NCBI RefSeq assembly: GCF_947496075.1 | Contig: NZ_CANMBJ010000006.1 | Span: 357,001 to 421,000, forward strand | Direction: 5' to 3' | DNA length: 64,000 nt | DNA from: an uncultured Tateyamaria sp. | Lineage (GTDB): Bacteria; Pseudomonadota; Alphaproteobacteria; Rhodobacterales; Rhodobacteraceae | Part shown: positions 53,116-61,849 of the stretch, one piece after another | Layout: every line of letters starts with the position of its first letter | Numbering within the stretch: the stretch's first letter is position 1 | The notes under the pieces: generated by a model | What the model was told of the DNA's origin: nothing | Databases searched by the model: none | Seen by the model: only the letters and a program-made list of their open reading frames with translations | Position numbers and translations under genes: made by a program

Positions 53116-55320
53116 ATGGCCTACGCACACACCGATTCCTCCGAACCCGTCACCTATCTCGCCAACGCGGCCGAGGATGTTCGCAAGCGCCTCAAGCTCG
53201 AAGGCGGCAAGCAACTGGTGATGAACACAGAATTCCAGCCCGCAGGCGACCAGCCTACGGCGATCAAGGAATTGAGCGCAGGCGTCATGGGCGGCGACCG
53301 CGATCAAGTGCTCTTGGGCGCAACGGGCACCGGTAAAACCTACACCATGGCCAAGGTGATCGAGGAAACACAGCGCCCGGCCATCATCCTCGCGCCCAAC
53401 AAGACCCTCGCGGCCCAGCTTTATGGCGAGTTCAAAGGGTTCTTTCCCGACAATGCCGTCGAATACTTCGTCAGCTACTACGACTACTACCAGCCCGAAG
53501 CTTACGTGGCGCGATCAGACACCTACATAGAAAAAGAAAGCCAGATCAACGAACAGATCGACCGTATGCGCCACTCGGCCACGCGGGCGCTGCTGGAACG
53601 CGACGACGTGATTATCGTGGCGTCCGTCTCGTGCATCTACGGCATCGGCAGCGTTGAGACCTACGGGGCGATGACGCAGGACCTCAAGGTGGGCAAGGAA
53701 TACGACCAGCGACAGGTCATCGCGGATCTGGTGGCGCAACAATACAAACGCAACGACCACGCCTTCCAACGGGGCAGCTTCCGGGTGCGGGGCGACAGCC
53801 TCGAAATCTTCCCGGCCCACCTTGAAGACCGGGCATGGAAACTGTCCTTCTTCGGCGAAGAACTAGAAAACATCACCGAATTCGACCCGCTCACTGGCGA
53901 AAAATGCGACACGCTCGACCACATCCGGGTCTACGCCAACTCGCACTACGTGACCCCGAAGCCAACGATGAACCAGGCCATCATCGGCATCAAAAAAGAA
54001 CTCAAGGTCCGGCTCGATCAACTGGTGGGCGAGGGCAAGCTGCTCGAAGCGCAACGGCTCGAACAACGGACCAACTTCGACCTTGAAATGCTCGAAGCCA
54101 CCGGCGTCTGCAACGGCATCGAAAACTACTCGCGCTACCTCACGGGGCGCGCGCCCGGTGAACCGCCCCCCACCCTCTTTGAGTTCATCCCCGACAACGC
54201 CATCGTCTTTGCGGATGAAAGCCACGTCTCGGTCCCCCAGATCGGCGGCATGTACAAAGGCGACTATCGGCGCAAATTCACGCTGGCAGAACACGGCTTC
54301 CGCCTGCCGTCCTGCATGGACAACCGCCCCCTCAAGTTCGAGGAATGGGACGCCATGCGCCCCCAATCCGTCTTCGTCTCGGCCACCCCCGCAGCGTGGG
54401 AAATCGAACAGACCGGCGGTGTCTTCACCGAACAGGTCATCCGCCCCACTGGCCTTTTGGATCCGCCGGTCGAAATCCGCCCCGTTGAAATGCAGGTCGA
54501 TGATCTGTTGGACGAGGTCCAGAAGGTCGCCAAGCAAGGCATGCGCACCCTCTGCACCACGCTCACAAAGCGCATGGCCGAGGATCTGACGGAATACATG
54601 CACGAACAGGGCATCCGCGTCCGCTACATGCACTCCGACATCGACACGCTCGAGCGGATCGAAATACTGCGCGACCTGCGGCTTGGCGCCTTCGACGTGC
54701 TGATCGGCATCAACCTGCTGCGCGAAGGGCTCGACATCCCCGAATGCGGTCTGGTCGCAATCCTGGATGCTGACAAGGAAGGGTTCCTGCGCTCCGAAAC
54801 TTCCCTCGTCCAAACCATCGGCCGCGCCGCCCGGAACGCCGATGGCCGCGTGATCATGTACGCCGACAAGATCACCGGCTCGATGGAGCGTGCACTGGCC
54901 GAAACCAACCGCCGCCGCGCCAAGCAGGAAGCCTATAACAAAGAACACGGCATCACGCCCGAGACGGTGAAAAAGAACGTCGAGGATGTGCTGGCGGGTC
55001 TGTATCAAGGCGACACGGACATGAACCGCGTCACCGCCAAGATCGACAACCAGATGGCGGGTGGCAACCTGCAAGCGGTGCTCGACGGCCTCCGCGCCGA
55101 CATGCGCAAGGCGGCTGAGAACCTGGAGTTCGAAGAAGCGGCGCGTTTGCGGGATGAGGTCAAACGGCTGGAAACGGTGGACTTGGTTGTGGCGGATGAT
55201 CCGCTGGCGCGGCAATACGCGGTGGAAAAGGCCGTGGACGACGCGCAGAAGGCGTCGGGTCGGTCAACGGCGGGGCGGGCTGGTCAGCGGGGCGGGAATG
55301 TGAAGCGGCGGAAGAGGTAA
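53116..55320 (+). CDS. uvrB: Excinuclease ABC subunit B
   Basis: The 734-residue helicase-like protein has Walker A GATGTGKT near residues 58-65, the beta-hairpin region [25 protein letters not shown]-type DESH motif ([11 protein letters not shown]) and motif [11 protein letters not shown]. The C-terminal UVR domain is at [28 protein letters not shown]. It verifies damage with UvrA and loads UvrC in nucleotide-excision repair. The C-terminal tail ([23 protein letters not shown]) is basic and longer than usual. I see no clear LexA-type box in the 95 bases upstream. Its stop abuts the stop of a convergent foreign-looking gene with no gap. Confidence 0.98.
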   Translation: MAYAHTDSSEPVTYLANAAEDVRKRLKLEGGKQLVMNTEFQPAGDQPTAIKELSAGVMGGDRDQVLLGATGTGKTYTMAKVIEETQRPAIILAPNKTLAAQLYGEFKGFFPDNAVEYFVSYYDYYQPEAYVARSDTYIEKESQINEQIDRMRHSATRALLERDDVIIVASVSCIYGIGSVETYGAMTQDLKVGKEYDQRQVIADLVAQQYKRNDHAFQRGSFRVRGDSLEIFPAHLEDRAWKLSFFGEELENITEFDPLTGEKCDTLDHIRVYANSHYVTPKPTMNQAIIGIKKELKVRLDQLVGEGKLLEAQRLEQRTNFDLEMLEATGVCNGIENYSRYLTGRAPGEPPPTLFEFIPDNAIVFADESHVSVPQIGGMYKGDYRRKFTLAEHGFRLPSCMDNRPLKFEEWDAMRPQSVFVSATPAAWEIEQTGGVFTEQVIRPTGLLDPPVEIRPVEMQVDDLLDEVQKVAKQGMRTLCTTLTKRMAEDLTEYMHEQGIRVRYMHSDIDTLERIEILRDLRLGAFDVLIGINLLREGLDIPECGLVAILDADKEGFLRSETSLVQTIGRAARNADGRVIMYADKITGSMERALAETNRRRAKQEAYNKEHGITPETVKKNVEDVLAGLYQGDTDMNRVTAKIDNQMAGGNLQAVLDGLRADMRKAAENLEFEEAARLRDEVKRLETVDLVVADDPLARQYAVEKAVDDAQKASGRSTAGRAGQRGGNVKRRKR

Positions 55321-56205
55321 TTAACAGCCGACCAAAGAGTCTAAAACCGGGCTCTCGGGTATATCGAAAAAGTGGTCTGCGTACGGGTTGCGCACCCAAT
55401 ATAGCTTGTCTTCCCAAGGCATATGGCCAGCGGAGAAAAGAGTTGTTCCGAACAATACGCCTGCCACACCTTTTGCCCCCTCCATCAAAAATGGTTTTTC
55501 GACGACGCGTTTATCTTTTGGTGTGTCAGTTTCGCGAGCTATGCCGTGTTCCCCGGTGTCCAAATCAATTATACCTGTCGCTTTAAATGGTAGAAAAAGC
55601 CTCCAAATTGCATCGTCATGTGGAAGGTTGTCATGAACCATTCCGGGCTTGACCCCGCCGTTTCCAATCGCAATCAGATGAATGCGAGAAGTGAAGCCTG
55701 AGCTCTTGTGCTGTTGTAGCTGTAGCACCTTTGCTTTGAACGCATTGGACACCCTTAGGCTAATTTCGTTCCAATGCAAAAAAGAAGGATAGCCATCCCC
55801 CTTTTTGTGACCCATAGCTTCTATACCGCTTCTGTATTCGTAATTTGTTCTTGGAACTGAAAACGGTTTGCCTTCTTGACCCGGTGAGTAAGAAACGCAT
55901 TCAACGGTAACATCTATTCCAAACAAACGTCCGACGAAGTCAGGGCCCTCATCTCCGCTTTCGTCACCAAACTCAAAACCCAAAGAACAAAGAGTGTCAG
56001 CGATCAGAAGTTCCCATGACCTTTGATGAAATTCCTTGTCTAGAAACCGGTTTAACCAACTCTCATCCAGCCATTGGTGGTGACGTTTGTACATTGAGTT
56101 GAGTCTTTTCCGTTTTTCGACATCTGGGCCCCAGTCTGATCGTCTGAGCGCGCAATACTCTTGTGATGGCCCTTCGTTTTCGAACAAATCAGTTTTTGAT
56201 TTCAC
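55321..56205 (-). CDS. Hypothetical protein with possible PD-(D/E)xK nuclease-like core, AT-richer than neighbours
   Basis: The 294-residue protein is not recognised as a named family. The segment LGFEFGDESGDEGPDFVGRLFGIDVTVECVS resembles the GxPDxx...ExK-type core of restriction-endonuclease folds, with PDF then a hydrophobic strand ending in Glu followed by Cys rather than Lys. The N-terminal part is helix-rich (SMYKRHHQWLDESWLNRFLDKEF). Start is a GTG at 56205 with GAGG five bases upstream. The gene is visibly richer in A/T and uses codons differently from uvrB, suggesting recent transfer. It is abutted to uvrB in convergent orientation with zero intergenic bases. No methylase or other partner is adjacent. 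Confidence 0.62.
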   Translation of the reverse strand: MKSKTDLFENEGPSQEYCALRRSDWGPDVEKRKRLNSMYKRHHQWLDESWLNRFLDKEFHQRSWELLIADTLCSLGFEFGDESGDEGPDFVGRLFGIDVTVECVSYSPGQEGKPFSVPRTNYEYRSGIEAMGHKKGDGYPSFLHWNEISLRVSNAFKAKVLQLQQHKSSGFTSRIHLIAIGNGGVKPGMVHDNLPHDDAIWRLFLPFKATGIIDLDTGEHGIARETDTPKDKRVVEKPFLMEGAKGVAGVLFGTTLFSAGHMPWEDKLYWVRNPYADHFFDIPESPVLDSLVGC

Positions 56206-56436
56206 GCCAGCCTCAAGTTTTTTTCAATTCATAAATACACTTACGTGAATAAAATTGTGAAGTGCAATTGCCCGGCGGCACTGCCGGTCAGCGCCCGACC
56301 TCCCCCCGGAGGGCGCTATTGGCGAGGGTCTTCGCAACCCACCCGACTTCCACGCTTTGAGGCAATCACGCCGACCAAACCGATCAAAGCGCCCACCAGG
56401 TCGGTCGCTGCCCTCATCTCTTCAGACCAACCGTTT

Positions 56437-56754
56437 TCAAAACACCCCCGCCACTTCATACATCACCGGCTCGAACCGCGTGCACAGCCCCGCAATCTCC
56501 CGGTTCCGTTCCCGCATCTCCTCCGTTCGTAGCATCGCCTGAAAATCCTCGCGCCGTTGCCATTGCGAGTAATTGGCAATCCGCGTCTGCGCGTCGTTCA
56601 CATGCAGCCCGGCGGCAATGAACCCCGGCTGGTGCGAGATGAAGTCAGCGTATGCCCCCTGCAACTTGTCCAGCAGGTCGGCACAGGTGCCGGGGGAACA
56701 TTCGAACGTGGTGATGACGGTCTGGCAATTGGCGGCGGGATCAATTTTGAGCAT
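56437..56754 (-). CDS. Antibiotic biosynthesis monooxygenase (ABM) domain protein
   Basis: The 105-residue protein begins MLKIDPAANCQTVITTFECSPGTCADLLDKLQGAYADFISHQPGFIAAGLHVNDAQTRIANYSQWQ, the dimeric ferredoxin-like ABM fold with the conserved HQPGFxxxxLHxxxDxxRxxNYxxW pattern. Such domains occur in heme-degrading or anthrone-oxidising enzymes and in many of unknown function. ATG 56754 follows GGAGGAGACAG. It lies downstream of the cold-shock gene, separated by a strong terminator, on the same strand. Confidence 0.82.
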   Translation of the reverse strand: MLKIDPAANCQTVITTFECSPGTCADLLDKLQGAYADFISHQPGFIAAGLHVNDAQTRIANYSQWQRREDFQAMLRTEEMRERNREIAGLCTRFEPVMYEVAGVF

Positions 56755-56799
56755 CTGTCTCCTCCTACACATCCATCATAGCAGAAATTGGCACCGCAC

Positions 56800-56830
56800 A
56801 AAAAAACGCGGCCTCCTTTCGGACGCCGCG
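56800..56830 (-). terminator. Rho-independent terminator of the second cold-shock gene
   Basis: On the minus strand CGCGGCGTCC pairs with GGAGGCCGCG (stem with one internal mismatch, GAAA-type loop) followed by seven T (56806-56800). Confidence 0.86.
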
Positions 56831-56875
56831 CCAAATCTCAAACGGGTAGGGTGGGGCTTTATCCCACCATCCCCC

Positions 56876-57082
56876 TTACACCAGAGCGATGTTCACTGCG
56901 CTCTCGCGGCCGTCACGGCCGGATTCCAGGTCAAAAGTGACCTTCTGGTTGTCTGCCAGACCGGTCAGACCGGAACGCTCGACGGACGAGATGTGGACGA
57001 ACACGTCCTTGTCGCCGCCATCAGGAGCGATGAAACCGAAACCTTTGGTGGTGTTGAACCATTTCACTGTGCCAGTGGCCAT
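56876..57082 (-). CDS. Cold-shock protein, CspA family (copy 2)
   Basis: A 68-residue cold-shock domain protein, MATGTVKWFNTTKGFGFIAP, with RNP1 KGFGFI and RNP2 VFVHIS. It differs from copy 1 at eight positions and probably binds RNA in the same way. The ATG at 57082 follows GAAGGAAGATATC. It is followed by a terminator. The 221 bases upstream to 57303 include its long leader, in which I see no defined structure. Confidence 0.95.
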   Translation of the reverse strand: MATGTVKWFNTTKGFGFIAPDGGDKDVFVHISSVERSGLTGLADNQKVTFDLESGRDGRESAVNIALV

Positions 57083-57303
57083 GTGATATCTTCCTTCAAT
57101 TGATACCGCTCACAGGATGCAGCGGTCCGGCGTAGTCGTCATGATCGAGAGACTGCGTGCCGTGAGGAAAAACAGAACATCGAGTAGAATAGCTATGCGC
57201 GCCCGCCCTGACAGCTTCGGAGCCAAAGCACAAGCATTTTCGATTGTGCCTGACCGACGTGTCCAGGTGTGTACCAGGCCCAAAACTGCGCTACCATCAT
57301 GCC

Positions 57304-57723
57304 ATGCGTATTATTTTTCCTCTTATCTTTCTCACCACACCAGCCCTCGCATGGGAGTTCACACCAACCCCCATCTGCACCCTCTCACACACCGAACCGA
57401 CGGTTGACATCGCGGTCACCTACGACCACGCCACCCGCCTCTATGCCATAGCGGTCACGAGCCCCGACGGCTGGCCCGACGCGGCAGCCTTCTCCATCCG
57501 CTTTGATGGCGCACAACCCAACACGATCTCGACAACGCGCCACAGCACAGAAGCGAATACACTCACGGTCACCGATGTGGGTTTTGGCAACGTGTTGGAT
57601 GGGCTCGAATTCAACGCGACCGCCACCGCATTCACCCAGACGGCCGCTGTCACCGTCTCGCTGACAGGCGCTGCACCCGAAGTGCAGAAGTTCCGCGCTT
57701 GCACCACCGCGCCCGTCGCCTGA
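57304..57723 (+). CDS. Hypothetical secreted protein, 139 aa
   Basis: No family recognised. ATG 57304 starts a signal peptide (MRIIFPLIFLTTPALA) followed by WEFTPTPICTLSHTEPTVDIAVTYDHATRLYAIAVTSPDGWPDAAAFSIRFDGAQ, a beta-rich domain with two cysteines (ICTLSH near residue 24 and FRACTT at the C-terminus) that could form a disulphide. Related secreted proteins of this size are common in Rhodobacteraceae but without known function. A nested hairpin follows its stop. Confidence 0.68.
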   Translation: MRIIFPLIFLTTPALAWEFTPTPICTLSHTEPTVDIAVTYDHATRLYAIAVTSPDGWPDAAAFSIRFDGAQPNTISTTRHSTEANTLTVTDVGFGNVLDGLEFNATATAFTQTAAVTVSLTGAAPEVQKFRACTTAPVA

Positions 57724-57764
57724 CACGTCAGGAATACCCGACTACGGCGTAGTCCTTCGACGTG
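57724..57764 (+). other. Nested hairpin after the secreted protein gene
   Basis: CACGTC (57724-57729) pairs with GACGTG (57759-57764), enclosing GACTAC-GGC-GTAGTC (57740-57754). No T-run follows. It may terminate or protect the upstream transcript. Confidence 0.45.
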
Positions 57765-57830
57765 CTAAGATAGCTTCATATTTTCATAGCCCCGCAGACC
57801 ATCGCGAGGCCCTCATTCAAGGGCTTTCAA

Positions 57831-58169
57831 ATGGACCATATTGTTTTTGGATTTGCTTTTACTTTCGTGACAGCACTGGTTGTCATCGCAGGCGACTATG
57901 TGCTGAAACTGGCCGCCGACGGGAACCAACCCGTGTGGTCGGTCCTCGTCCTGCTCGGTGTCGCGCTTTATGGCGTATCGGCGTTTTTCTGGTTCTACGC
58001 CATGCAGCATGTCACGCTGGCGCAAGCGGGCGTGGCGTATTCCATGCTCACGCTTATCGCTCTGGCGCTGATCGGCGCGCTCCATTTCGGTGAAACGCTG
58101 CACGCCCGGGAGTATGCAGGTCTTGGCTGCGCCCTGTTGGCGATGGTCCTGATGAGCCGTCTGGCCTAG
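57831..58169 (+). CDS. Small four-helix EamA/EmrE-like membrane protein
   Basis: The 112-residue protein has four predicted membrane helices, for example FGFAFTFVTALVVIAGDYVLKLA and VWSVLVLLGVALYGVSAFFWFYAM. The size and topology fit half of an EamA-type drug/metabolite transporter or an SMR protein. The segment AQAGVAYSMLTLIALALIGALHFGETL is DMT-like. Substrate unknown. The ATG is used as start. Its TAG overlaps the TAG of the convergent zinc-ribbon gene by three bases. Confidence 0.8.
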   Translation: MDHIVFGFAFTFVTALVVIAGDYVLKLAADGNQPVWSVLVLLGVALYGVSAFFWFYAMQHVTLAQAGVAYSMLTLIALALIGALHFGETLHAREYAGLGCALLAMVLMSRLA

Positions 58170-58462
58170 AAATCAAAGATGTCGCCCAACAAGTCGCCCA
58201 TCCCCTTTTTGCGCCGACCACGACGCTGATCATACCGGCGATCGCCGCGGTCCTCATATCCACGGTCGTCATAGTCTCTGTCTGGTTGTGCGCGAGGGGC
58301 TTCGGGTGGTGGAGGGGGAGCGGAATAGGCGGCTGCGCGTTCGATGATCTTGTCCAGCTCACCCCGGTCCAGCCACACACCCCGACACTGCGGGCAATAG
58401 TCAATCTCGACCCCGCTGCGGTCGGTGATGACAAGGGGCGTTCCGTCGATAGGGCATTGCAT
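58166..58462 (-). CDS. zf-TFIIB (zinc ribbon) domain protein
   Basis: The 98-residue protein begins MQCPIDGTPLVITDRSGVEIDYCPQCRGVWLDRGELDKIIERA, with two CPxC-type pairs that form a zinc ribbon. A proline- and arginine/aspartate-rich tail follows (PPPPPEAPRAQPDRDYDDRG). ATG 58462 follows GAGAGAGACGCCC. These small proteins are frequent in Rhodobacteraceae and have no established role. Convergent with the EamA-like gene. Confidence 0.86.
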   Translation of the reverse strand: MQCPIDGTPLVITDRSGVEIDYCPQCRGVWLDRGELDKIIERAAAYSAPPPPPEAPRAQPDRDYDDRGYEDRGDRRYDQRRGRRKKGMGDLLGDIFDF

Positions 58463-58563
58463 GGGCGTCTCTCTCTCCAAATGGCTCTCACCCCATATAG
58501 GGTTGTCCGGTCCCCACTGCAGGACAGATTGGCGAAAAAAGGTGAATCCCTGATCCTAATCAA

Positions 58564-58602
58564 TTGTTAACCATGTCTGGGCCACGGTCATTGCTTGTTA
58601 AC
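58564..58602. promoter_or_regulatory. Two TTGTTAAC repeats 31 bases apart before a secreted-protein gene
   Basis: TTGTTAAC occurs at 58564-58571 and 58595-58602, each containing the palindrome GTTAAC. The spacing of 31 bases is about three helical turns. They lie 20-58 bases before the start at 58622 and may be operator half-sites. Confidence 0.45.
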
Positions 58603-58621
58603 AAAATAAGACAAACCCGTG

Positions 58622-59272
58622 ATGCCCCTTCTGCTGACCCTCTTGTTGCTGGCGCTTGCGCCAGGCGCGCAGGCCGGTGCGTGGTTGCAAGAGCACAAGA
58701 AAGGCTTCTTGTCATATAGCGGGGTCTATGAAGAAACCGGGCGGCTCGACGGAACGCTTTATGCCGAATACGGACTGCGGCCCAAGCTCACACTTGGCGC
58801 CAAGGTCGACGTGGATATGACGCTGGGGCGTTTGGGCGAAGGCACAGCGTTTGTTTTCATGCGCAAACCAATTCCGACCGGTAAGCGGGACTACAAACTG
58901 GCCTACGATATAGGGATTGGCAGTACATTTGGCCTTGCCATGGACCCGTTGCTGCGCACCGGCCTCAGCTATGGGCGCGGGATCAGCCTGGGGGAGCGTC
59001 ATGGCTGGGTGGCGATTGACGGTGCGGTCGAATGGGCGATCGACGAAGGTGCAAACACGCTGAAACTGGATTCAACTGTTGGCCTCGCGCTCAATGACAA
59101 GTTCAAGGTGATGATGCAGGTCTTTGTCACCAGCGCGGACGGGAACACATCTGCAACCCTTGCCCCATCGGTGATCTGGCAGCCCAAACCCGATGGGGCA
59201 AGTTTTGTCCTGGGCCTTGAGGACGAGGATGGAACCCTCGCCCTCAAACTGGGTATGTGGCGGTCCTTCTGA
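58622..59272 (+). CDS. Hypothetical secreted beta-barrel-like protein, 216 aa
   Basis: The start is ATG 58622 (GTG 58619 is possible). A signal peptide (MPLLLTLLLLALAPGAQAG) is followed by AWLQEHKKGFLSYSGVYEETGRLDGTLYAEYGLRPKLTLGAKVDVDM and alternating hydrophobic strands ending in LALKLGMWRSF. The C-terminal aromatic and the strand pattern suggest an outer-membrane beta-barrel. I do not recognise the family. No strong ribosome site precedes it. It converges with the beta-helix protein gene. Confidence 0.68.
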   Translation: MPLLLTLLLLALAPGAQAGAWLQEHKKGFLSYSGVYEETGRLDGTLYAEYGLRPKLTLGAKVDVDMTLGRLGEGTAFVFMRKPIPTGKRDYKLAYDIGIGSTFGLAMDPLLRTGLSYGRGISLGERHGWVAIDGAVEWAIDEGANTLKLDSTVGLALNDKFKVMMQVFVTSADGNTSATLAPSVIWQPKPDGASFVLGLEDEDGTLALKLGMWRSF

Positions 59273-59284
59273 CCGCCGCGACGG

Positions 59285-61570
59285 TCAGCCGCGGTCCATC
59301 CGAACGGTTGCCCTGACCGATCCACTCATATCTTCGCTGAACTCCAGCGTGAACGCGTCTTCGTTTGAACCGGCCCGCCCACGCGCGACAGGCGCTTCAT
59401 AGCGTCGCTGGTTCGAACTGTTGCGCAAGTCGTCAGTCAGCGCGACAGAGTCCACGAACTGGCAATAGCTTTCAAAGGGCAGCTTATTGTCTGTCTCGAT
59501 TGTCCAGATGCGGCTTGGCGTACTCTGGGTGTGTGCAATGACTTGCGGGTTTTCAGCACTTTCGCGCACGTTGTGGTACGAGTTCCCCTTGAACCAGACA
59601 GAACGGTTCCGATCATAGTCCAGGTCGGCAAAGCTGGTGTCGACGCGTTCTGCACGGTCAATCTGGCCATTGATGGACTGGAAGCGGTTTCCCGTCACCG
59701 TCACGCCATTCAGAAAATGGCCTGCCCCATGCGGTTTGATCACCAGATAGCTGAACCATGGCGCAACACTGCCCGACAGGAACACATTGTCCGTCATACT
59801 GAATGAGCTGAAGGAAAAGCCGGACGTGAACGCCGGAGTGGGGTCGCGCTCATTTGTCCATTCGATAAAGCAGTTGTCGACATAGTTCCCGGTGATCACG
59901 GTGGCCGTGTAGTTGTCCTGCAGGACCGCCCCTGCGGTGCGGACGCCATCCTGCACCCCATCGCCTTGGAAAAAGTGGTTGCCCTTGATCAGGTGGTTCC
60001 GACCAGCCAAAACCATGAAGTGACGGAAGCGCGTCGCGCGACAGTCGCGAATCTTTGCGTCGTTTGAATTGATGTTGAACCCGATGGTCGTGCGGTCCGA
60101 AACGTCGAGGGCATCTTCGGACGACAGGAACTGGCACCGATCCATCAGGAAACCCTGACACCCACCACCGATGGACGTAATGCCACGATCCTTTGGGCGG
60201 CTGACAAAACATTCCTGCAGTTCGAATGTCGCCCCGGCCGGGGCCAGCATGATACCGCTGCTTTTCCCGTTACACTGAAACTCGATGTTCGACATGTTGA
60301 ACTTCGTCAGCTTTGAAAAGCCACCAAAGTCGATCAGGTAGTCAAACCGCTCAAAGGTGAAGGTCTGCGTCCCGTCGGCGTCAAAAAGTGGCGCGTTCAG
60401 GGTCAGGGTGCCTGCTCCCACGTTCTTGCTTCGAACATAGACTTCGCGACCCACACCATTGCCTGTGACAAGCGCGCCGACCGGCACGTTCGCGATGTTG
60501 ATCACGTTGCTCAACGTGCGGCTATCGGACGAGCTATAGGTGGCCTGACTTGTAACCGTTTCGCTGCCCCAATCATCGCCCAGCGCCTCGAACTGGCCGT
60601 TCCGGATCACACGGCGCGTGTTGTATTGATCGCGGTTCGGGACGGCGGCCTGCATGTCGATGGGTCCGAACACCGCAATGCGGCGCCCACCCATATCCAG
60701 GCTTTCGTGGTCGACGCCATTCAAAAGGGCCTGGAACGCTTTTTTGAAAGCCAGAGCCTCGTCGCCAAAGGCCTCAATGTAGGTCGGCAGATCATAGCTT
60801 TTGCGCAACAGGAGCTCCCTGTCGTCGGGCATGCTCAGCGTGCCTTCAAACTTGACCAACTCGTCCAGCGTCACGTCATTCTCAAGCCGGAACACGCCCT
60901 CTGGAACCAGGATCGTCCGGCCGTTGGCTGCCGCGTTAGCCGCGTCAAAGGCTGCACTGTCATCTGTCGTGCCATCGCCGATGGCACCAAAGTCGCGGAC
61001 GTCCACAACGGACATGATGTCCCGCAGGAAAATGGACGTGATGTCTTCGATCACAATGTCATCAATGCGGACAATGCCACCGTTAGGACCGGTCAGGTCT
61101 AAGCCGAAATACCCATAAACTGCGTCGGCTCCCAACACCAGATCCACGCCGGATCGGTTGCCCGCGCCAATGATCGCTGAGACCTCGACCACTTCGCCAT
61201 AGTTGGTGAGGGTCACGCTGTCCCCGACAGTATCAACACCGGGCACTGCGGTCCCATTCGCCAGCGCTGCATAGCCCGCAACCTGCACTGATGGCAGGCT
61301 GCCACTGATGGCCTTCAGGCGGACGGTCACACGCAGGTAGCAACCGGGCAGCAGAGGGGTTTCGCCCATGTACCGAACACGGGTGGTGTTCGATGCTTTT
61401 TGCAATTCAAGACAACCGCCAAAATCCTGATCCGCCGGTACAAACGCCGCGTTGGGCGCGTTCTGGTAGGTGTCAGAGCCCGGCGTGCCATCGCCGCTCG
61501 ACCAGACATCCAAACCGTTCGCAAAGGCTGGGGGCATCAGCAGCACGCCATCAGTAATTGCCTTGTTCAT
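59285..61570 (-). CDS. Right-handed beta-helix protein, glycosyl hydrolase family 28-related/pectate-lyase-like
   Basis: The 761-residue protein has an N-terminal ~190-residue carbohydrate-binding-type region (DVWSSGDGTPGSDTYQNAPNAAF). The beta-helix part is introduced by VVDVRDFGAIGDGTTDDSAAFDAA, the pectate-lyase-3/GH28-like entry motif also used by phage tail spikes. Later rungs have ITGNYVDNC and TVTGNRFQSING. There is no N-terminal signal peptide visible. ATG 61570 follows AAGGGATGAATGG. It may act on or bind a polysaccharide. No phage genes flank it, so a tail-spike origin is not supported here. Confidence 0.82.
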   Translation of the reverse strand: MNKAITDGVLLMPPAFANGLDVWSSGDGTPGSDTYQNAPNAAFVPADQDFGGCLELQKASNTTRVRYMGETPLLPGCYLRVTVRLKAISGSLPSVQVAGYAALANGTAVPGVDTVGDSVTLTNYGEVVEVSAIIGAGNRSGVDLVLGADAVYGYFGLDLTGPNGGIVRIDDIVIEDITSIFLRDIMSVVDVRDFGAIGDGTTDDSAAFDAANAAANGRTILVPEGVFRLENDVTLDELVKFEGTLSMPDDRELLLRKSYDLPTYIEAFGDEALAFKKAFQALLNGVDHESLDMGGRRIAVFGPIDMQAAVPNRDQYNTRRVIRNGQFEALGDDWGSETVTSQATYSSSDSRTLSNVINIANVPVGALVTGNGVGREVYVRSKNVGAGTLTLNAPLFDADGTQTFTFERFDYLIDFGGFSKLTKFNMSNIEFQCNGKSSGIMLAPAGATFELQECFVSRPKDRGITSIGGGCQGFLMDRCQFLSSEDALDVSDRTTIGFNINSNDAKIRDCRATRFRHFMVLAGRNHLIKGNHFFQGDGVQDGVRTAGAVLQDNYTATVITGNYVDNCFIEWTNERDPTPAFTSGFSFSSFSMTDNVFLSGSVAPWFSYLVIKPHGAGHFLNGVTVTGNRFQSINGQIDRAERVDTSFADLDYDRNRSVWFKGNSYHNVRESAENPQVIAHTQSTPSRIWTIETDNKLPFESYCQFVDSVALTDDLRNSSNQRRYEAPVARGRAGSNEDAFTLEFSEDMSGSVRATVRMDRG

Positions 61571-61849
61571 CCATTCATCCCTTTTCCGCAGGGGGCCGAA
61601 GCAGCCCATGTCACGCAGTCAACCTGAACCCAACCGGAAGGCCCGGCTGTCACGGGCAAGGGAAGTATCAACAACGGGTTAACGGGGGCCGACAGGACCG
61701 TGCGGCGCAGCGGGCTCATGCGCAACGCGGCACCCAATTGTTACAGCAGCTCACATCCATTGCACCGGGGCTGGCATGGCGGTTGGGCGGTCACAACCTA
61801 TATTGGTGCAAGTGCAGCAAAGCTCTTTGCAACCGCAGCGAGGTGGACC

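Noticed and set aside
56245-56436. Short plus-strand coding frame between the foreign-looking gene and the ABM gene
   Set aside because: It has no ribosome site, runs into the ABM gene antisense and shows no family similarity.
59285-61570. Prophage tail-spike gene
   Set aside because: The beta-helix entry motif is shared with tail spikes, but no capsid, portal, integrase or lysis gene is nearby.
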